Both the position numbers and the translations under genes were made by a program. Source: Gemmatimonadota bacterium (GTDB taxonomy: Bacteria > Gemmatimonadota > Gemmatimonadetes > Longimicrobiales > Gaopeijiaceae). From it: a DNA stretch of 38,176 nt. Below the pieces are notes generated by a model. It did no database searches, was not told the DNA's origin, and saw only the letters and a program-made list of their open reading frames with translations. The DNA is taken from NCBI GenBank assembly GCA_022340755.1, contig JAJDNI010000051.1:1-38176 (forward strand). The letters run 5' to 3'. Below are positions 34,501 to 38,176 of the stretch, piece after piece. Positions within the stretch are counted from its first letter, which is position 1, and every line of letters begins with the position of its first letter.

Positions 34501-35535
34501 TTGAGTTACCGCACGCCTCAACCGCGGATCGCATCGGTGAGGGAGGTGCGCAACGCGCTTCTCGCGTCGCGAAGGGCAGTTCTCACCACGCACCTGAACG
34601 CCGACGGCGACGGCGCCGGCTGCGAGGTGGCGCTGGCGTCCTGGCTCCGCGCCAACGGAACCGAGGCCTGGATCGTGAACCCCACACCCTTCCCCGACTC
34701 CTTCCGCTTTTTGATGGGCGACGAGGACTGGGTGGTGGACGCGGGGAGCAGAGCGGCGCAGAGCCTGTGCGAGTCTGCCGACCTCGCGGTCGTCCTCGAT
34801 ACGGGTGAGGTACCGCGGATCGGCAGGGTGCGGTCACTGATTCGTGATCTGCCGACGGTCGTCGTGGACCATCACCAGCCGGGTGAGCAGCCCATCGGGG
34901 GTATCGCGCTCCGTGATCCCGAAGCCTGCGCAACCGGGGAGCTCCTTTTCGACGTCATCCTGGCGGCGGGCGGGCCGTGGACCCCGGCGGCCATCCGGGG
35001 TATGTATGTCGCCATCCTCACCGACACGGGTTCGTTCCGTTTCGCGAACTCGTCGGCGGGCAGCCATCGCGTGGCCGCTGAGCTCGTCGAGCGGGGCGTG
35101 GACCCGGAGGAGACATACGCCCAGGTGTATGGCGCTGCGCCGGTGAGGAAGTACCGACTCCTGGCGAGGGCCCTCGCGACCTTGGAGGTGGACGAGGAAG
35201 CGGGGGTGTCGTGGATGATCGTGCCTCAGGACGCCATCGACGAGCTGGGTGCCACTCAGGATGATCTCGAGGGTATGGTGGACGTTCCCCGGGGCATCCA
35301 GGGAGTGCAGGTGGGCCTGCTCTTCAGGCGGACGAGCACCGGGGAGGTGAAGATCTCTTTCCGGGCCAATGGCCCGGTCGATGTCAACGAGCTGGCGCGC
35401 CGCTTCGGCGGGGGCGGCCACATCCGTGCCTCCGGCGCCATGGTGCCGGGTCCCATGGACCGTGCCGTCGAAGAGGTGGTGTCGGCGACCCGGGACGCGG
35501 TAGCCCGGGTGATGCACGAGGGGACGCCTGCTTGA
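34501..35535 (+). CDS. nrnA: DHH-family phosphoesterase, NrnA-like (nanoRNase/pAp phosphatase)
   Basis: 344 residues from TTG 34501 (AGGAG with a 6-base spacer). DHH domain metal motifs: H31-L-N-A-D35-G-D37, AVVLDTG with D100, and D123-H-H125 (VVVDHHQPGE). A central ILTDTGSFRFANSS and a C-terminal DHHA1 domain with FGGGGHIRASGA complete the bifunctional oligoribonuclease/pAp phosphatase pattern. It should degrade di- to penta-ribonucleotides and/or 3'-phosphoadenosine 5'-phosphate in the cytoplasm. Its TGA overlaps the TTG start of the next gene by four bases. A gap of 140 bases without evident features separates it from the CoaE-PHP gene. Confidence 0.9.
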   Translation: MSYRTPQPRIASVREVRNALLASRRAVLTTHLNADGDGAGCEVALASWLRANGTEAWIVNPTPFPDSFRFLMGDEDWVVDAGSRAAQSLCESADLAVVLDTGEVPRIGRVRSLIRDLPTVVVDHHQPGEQPIGGIALRDPEACATGELLFDVILAAGGPWTPAAIRGMYVAILTDTGSFRFANSSAGSHRVAAELVERGVDPEETYAQVYGAAPVRKYRLLARALATLEVDEEAGVSWMIVPQDAIDELGATQDDLEGMVDVPRGIQGVQVGLLFRRTSTGEVKISFRANGPVDVNELARRFGGGGHIRASGAMVPGPMDRAVEEVVSATRDAVARVMHEGTPA

Positions 35536-35972
35536 TCGAGTCGGAAGCCGAAGAGCGAGCGGAGGATCCGGGTGTGCCGGAGGCGCTTCCACGTACCCTC
35601 GCCGGGGTCCGCGAGCGGCTCGGGGCCGACGCGGTGGATCGCCTGTGGATCTTCCCGCCCATGCGCAAAGGACGGCGGGAGAGCGGCCTCGTGGCGGTCA
35701 GCGTCTTCGGATCCGGCGAGGAGCGTCGTCGCCTGCTGACGGTGGCGTACACCGCCGAGCGGACCGGGCGTGGGCTGACCATCGAGCCGGTTTTCACCCA
35801 AGAGGGTGAAGCGCCCCCGGAGCTGCTGCCACGGGTCATGGAGGGGGTCGTGCGTCGGAGCGGAGAAGCGCACGGGGATCCCCGTGAGGTGACCATCGGC
35901 GGCGACACCGACAGCTTCGCCGCCCTCATGGACGAATTCGATCCGGTGCTGCTGATCGTGGAGCGGGCATGA
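35532..35972 (+). CDS. small protein of unknown function between nrnA and fur
   Basis: 146 residues from TTG 35532 (TTGA overlap with nrnA); its TGA overlaps the ATG of the Fur-family gene, also by four bases. Cytoplasmic in character, with no signal or helices. Recognisable segments are AVDRLWIFPPMRKGRRESGLVA, RLLTVAYTAERTGRGL and FAALMDEFDPVLLIVERA, but I cannot assign a family. The tight overlaps on both sides indicate a real gene translated with its neighbours. Confidence 0.78.
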   Translation: MIESEAEERAEDPGVPEALPRTLAGVRERLGADAVDRLWIFPPMRKGRRESGLVAVSVFGSGEERRRLLTVAYTAERTGRGLTIEPVFTQEGEAPPELLPRVMEGVVRRSGEAHGDPREVTIGGDTDSFAALMDEFDPVLLIVERA

Positions 35973-36469
35973 CGGAAGCGCCGTCCGCTCGACCGTTCCT
36001 CAACTTGTTCGGGCGCTATCTGCGCGAGCAGGGGCTTCCCGTGACCCATCAGCGCGAGGCGGTGGCTCAGGTGGTCTTCGAGTCCGAGGCGCACCTGTCG
36101 GTGGACGAGATCGAGCGGCGCCTCCGTGACCGGGGCGACCGCATCGGCAAGGCCACCATCTACCGGACACTGGATCTGCTGGTCCGCTCGAGGCTCGTGG
36201 AGGAGCACGACTTCGGGGAAGGCTTCAAGCGCTACGAGCACCGCCTGTCCAGACAGCCCGTGCACGAGCACCTGGTCTGCCTCGAGTGTGGGAAGGTCAT
36301 CGAGTTCCAGGCCCGTGAGATCGCTGCCGTCGAGGCGCGAGTGCAGGTGATGCACGGCTTCCTGCCGGCACGTCATCGCCTGGAGGTATATGGACTCTGC
36401 CGGGAGTGCCAGGAGGCGGGCGTGACGCTCCCTTACCAGGGGCTCACGTGCCCCATCGACACGGTATGA
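35969..36469 (+). CDS. Fur-family metalloregulator
   Basis: 166 residues. The winged helix is about 10-90: YLREQGLPVTHQREAVAQVV, LSVDEIERRL and the recognition region GKATIYRTLDLLVRSRLVEE. The dimerisation domain has HEHLVCLECGKVIEF (first CxxC) and YGLCRECQ (second CxxC), so the structural zinc site is intact. This group includes Fur, Zur and PerR; the sensed metal or peroxide cannot be decided. ATG 35969 overlaps the preceding stop (ATGA). Confidence 0.93.
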   Translation: MTEAPSARPFLNLFGRYLREQGLPVTHQREAVAQVVFESEAHLSVDEIERRLRDRGDRIGKATIYRTLDLLVRSRLVEEHDFGEGFKRYEHRLSRQPVHEHLVCLECGKVIEFQAREIAAVEARVQVMHGFLPARHRLEVYGLCRECQEAGVTLPYQGLTCPIDTV

Positions 36470-36503
36470 CCCGCCCATCGGCTCCAACCCGTGAGAGGCG
36501 GTC

Positions 36504-37505
36504 TTGCCGAACCAGAGAAACCCACGAGCGCCGGGACGCGGAGCGGACCCGGCGGGAGCGCGCTACTCCGTGAATCCTCCGGGTTTGCCCCGGGGCCTCG
36601 AAGGTCTCGACTGGGAGCTTCCCCACACCTTCCTGGGCCTGGACGAGGTCGCTGGGGCGTTCGAAACGGCGAAAGCGGTCCTCTTGCCCGTGCCCTACGA
36701 GTCCACGACGTCCTACGGCGGGGGCACCCGCGAGGGGCCCCGGGCCATCGTGGAAGCGTCGCGGTACATCGAGTTGTATGACCAGGAGGTGGACCGCGAG
36801 GCTGGGCCCGCCCTCGGCATCCATACGCTACCCGCGTTGGAGCTTACGCGGGCCGGTGCCACAGCCGCGATGGACGAGCTGCGCACGGCGTACGCCTGCG
36901 TCGCCGAAGCGTGCGGCGACCGGTTCCTGCTCATGCTCGGGGGAGAGCACAGCGTCTCGTCGCCGGCCATCCTGGCGCAGGCCGACCGCCACCCCGAGCG
37001 CATCACGGTCCTGCAGCTCGACGCGCACGCGGACCTGCGGCTCGAGTACGAGGGCACGCCGAACTCCCACGCCAGCGCCATGGCGCGCGTGCTCGATCGC
37101 GCGGACGTGGTGGCGGTGGGGATCCGCGCTGTGAGTGCGGAGGAGATGGAGGTGTCGCGGTCGTCGAAGGCGTCCACCATCGTATGGGCCGACGAGATGT
37201 GGCAGGACGATAGGTGGATGGATCGAGCCATGGAGGCGCTAGGGCCGAAGGTCTACCTGACCTTCGACGTCGACTACTTCGATCCCTCTCTGGTGCCATC
37301 CACGGGGACACCGGAGCCCGGCGGCCCCGGGTGGTACCGCACTCTCGCGTTCCTTCGACGCGTCTTCCGGGAACGAGAGGTCGTGGCGGCGGACGTCGTG
37401 GAGCTGGCACCGACCCCCGGTCTCCACGCGCCGGACTTCCTGGTGGCGAAGCTGGTGTACAAGATCCTCATCTATCGCTTCCAGAGGATGCTGACAGGGG
37501 ATTGA
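36504..37505 (+). CDS. speB: agmatinase / ureohydrolase family protein
   Basis: 333 residues from TTG 36504 (GAGAGG with a 5-base spacer); GTG 36570 (VNPPGLPRG) is an alternative. All manganese ligands of the ureohydrolase fold are present: H149 in LGGEHS, D173-A-H175-A-D177 in LQLDAHADLR, and D255-V-D257 in FDVDYFDPS. Also typical are PVPYESTTSYGGGTREGPRAI and SHASAMARV. Agmatinase cleaves agmatine to putrescine and urea; arginase or formiminoglutamase activity is less likely but not excluded. It follows the Fur-family gene by 34 bases on the same strand. Confidence 0.9.
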   Translation: MPNQRNPRAPGRGADPAGARYSVNPPGLPRGLEGLDWELPHTFLGLDEVAGAFETAKAVLLPVPYESTTSYGGGTREGPRAIVEASRYIELYDQEVDREAGPALGIHTLPALELTRAGATAAMDELRTAYACVAEACGDRFLLMLGGEHSVSSPAILAQADRHPERITVLQLDAHADLRLEYEGTPNSHASAMARVLDRADVVAVGIRAVSAEEMEVSRSSKASTIVWADEMWQDDRWMDRAMEALGPKVYLTFDVDYFDPSLVPSTGTPEPGGPGWYRTLAFLRRVFREREVVAADVVELAPTPGLHAPDFLVAKLVYKILIYRFQRMLTGD

Positions 37506-37583
37506 GGGAAGGGAAGGTCGACTTCGGAGGCGCCGTGGGTTGATCGGGGGGCGGGCACCCTCGACTTTCCAGGCTGGATCCTG

Positions 37584-38176
37584 ATGCTGGGGCCGACGTC
37601 AGCCCCCCCGACCACCTTCGCCGGACGCCGCGTGCCAGACCGCAAGCCGAGCACCTCCGCCCACGCCCGCGCTCCCTTGGAGTCTTCGGCCGGGGGGGAC
37701 GGGGAGACCGAGCGCCAGCTCTGGGACCAGGTTGAGCGGGCGACGGGGTCCTCCACGTACCGGGGGAATCAGATCCGGCTCCAATTCGAAGGCTCGGCCT
37801 CCTTCGATGCCTGGCTCGAGGCCATCGACGGTGCTCGCCGATTCGTGTACTTCGAGAACTACGTGGTCCGCGACGACCGCGTCGGGCGCGCATTTCGCGA
37901 GGCGCTCATCGCCAAGGCGCATCAGGGCGTGCCGGTCTGTGTGATCCACGACTGGCTCGGTTGCTGGGCCACTCCGAACAAGTACTGGAAGGCGCTCCGA
38001 GAAGCCGGGGTGCGTGTGCGCGCCTTCAACCCGCCCTCCCTCGCCATCGGCGACCCTCTCGGGGTGCTCCAGCGCGACCACCGGAAGCTGGTGGTGGCGG
38101 ACGGCGAGGTCGCCTTCGTGGGGGGATTCTGCGTGGGCGAGGAGTGGACCGGTAGCCGCTCCCGGCCACCGTGGCG
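37584..38176 (+). CDS. phospholipase D-like protein (cardiolipin synthase type), N-terminal part
   Basis: Frame open from ATG 37584 to the window edge (197 codons). After a low-complexity lead of about 45 residues comes LWDQVERATGSSTYRGNQIR, then FDAWLEAIDGARRFVYFENY and a full first HKD motif, H-x-K-x4-D, in RDHRKLVVADGEVAFVGG, followed by FCVGEEW. This is the N-terminal half of a PLD-superfamily phosphodiesterase/transferase; the second HKD would lie beyond the edge. Cardiolipin synthase is the likeliest role. No strong Shine-Dalgarno at ATG 37584, and a later GTG (37632) is possible. The 78-base gap after speB shows nothing clear. Confidence 0.82.
   Translation, partial: MLGPTSAPPTTFAGRRVPDRKPSTSAHARAPLESSAGGDGETERQLWDQVERATGSSTYRGNQIRLQFEGSASFDAWLEAIDGARRFVYFENYVVRDDRVGRAFREALIAKAHQGVPVCVIHDWLGCWATPNKYWKALREAGVRVRAFNPPSLAIGDPLGVLQRDHRKLVVADGEVAFVGGFCVGEEWTGSRSRPPW

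Overview
This is a densely coded, high-GC bacterial chromosome segment with no plasmid, phage or transposon genes. The gene content suggests Gemmatimonadota: an ADOP-type duplicated permease, a large sortilin/VPS10-like Asp-box repeat protein, a DUF2723 membrane protein, a Tat-exported class V aminotransferase, and an M56 peptidase carrying TonB-plug-like segments. Acidobacteriota is the main alternative; no rRNA or tRNA lies here to settle it. Non-ATG starts are common: I assign about six TTG and four GTG starts, most backed by a Shine-Dalgarno sequence or by a 1-4 base overlap with the preceding gene.

Layout. 1-3330: a partial old-yellow-enzyme reductase (-), an ADOP permease (+) and a four-helix membrane protein (-). 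3331-5214: a regulatory block with enhancer-like dyads, a near-consensus sigma-54 promoter, a predicted structured RNA of about 205 nt ending in an intrinsic terminator, and then an NtrC-type response regulator. 5403-9708: ilvE, an unrecognised membrane protein, a serine hydrolase, and a DinB/flavin-binding protein pair. 9751-15248: the Asp-box repeat exoprotein, a HEAT-repeat protein and an alpha/beta hydrolase. 15439-21973: the Tat-signal aminotransferase translationally coupled to a DUF2723 protein, a cyclopropane fatty acid synthase and an APC transporter. 22033-24571: a lipoprotein, then the M56/plug fusion and its BlaI-type repressor, with a clear promoter/operator upstream. 24834-31646: a MoeB-rhodanese protein coupled to a type II NADH dehydrogenase, a fused alpha-beta 2-oxoacid dehydrogenase E1, and a DUF255 thioredoxin-fold protein. 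31647-32046: a gene-poor divergent control region with three palindromes. 32047-38176: a compact plus-strand run of a GspG-C-terminus-like protein, a DedA protein, a CoaE-PHP fusion, a DHH phosphoesterase, a small unknown protein, a Fur-family regulator, an agmatinase-family protein and a truncated phospholipase D-family protein.

The most interesting candidate is the sigma-54/RNA/NtrC block at 3384-5214. Its arrangement resembles known systems in which an NtrC-family regulator drives a small RNA encoded next door (CbrB with CrcZ in Pseudomonas), but the RNA itself matches nothing I recognise. Second are the in-frame CoaE-PHP fusion, which has its own internal start signal, and the M56 peptidase with two TonB-plug-like repeats under a BlaI-type repressor.

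Everything here is read from sequence alone. Family assignments rest on recognised motifs, and operators, promoters and RNA folds are predictions.
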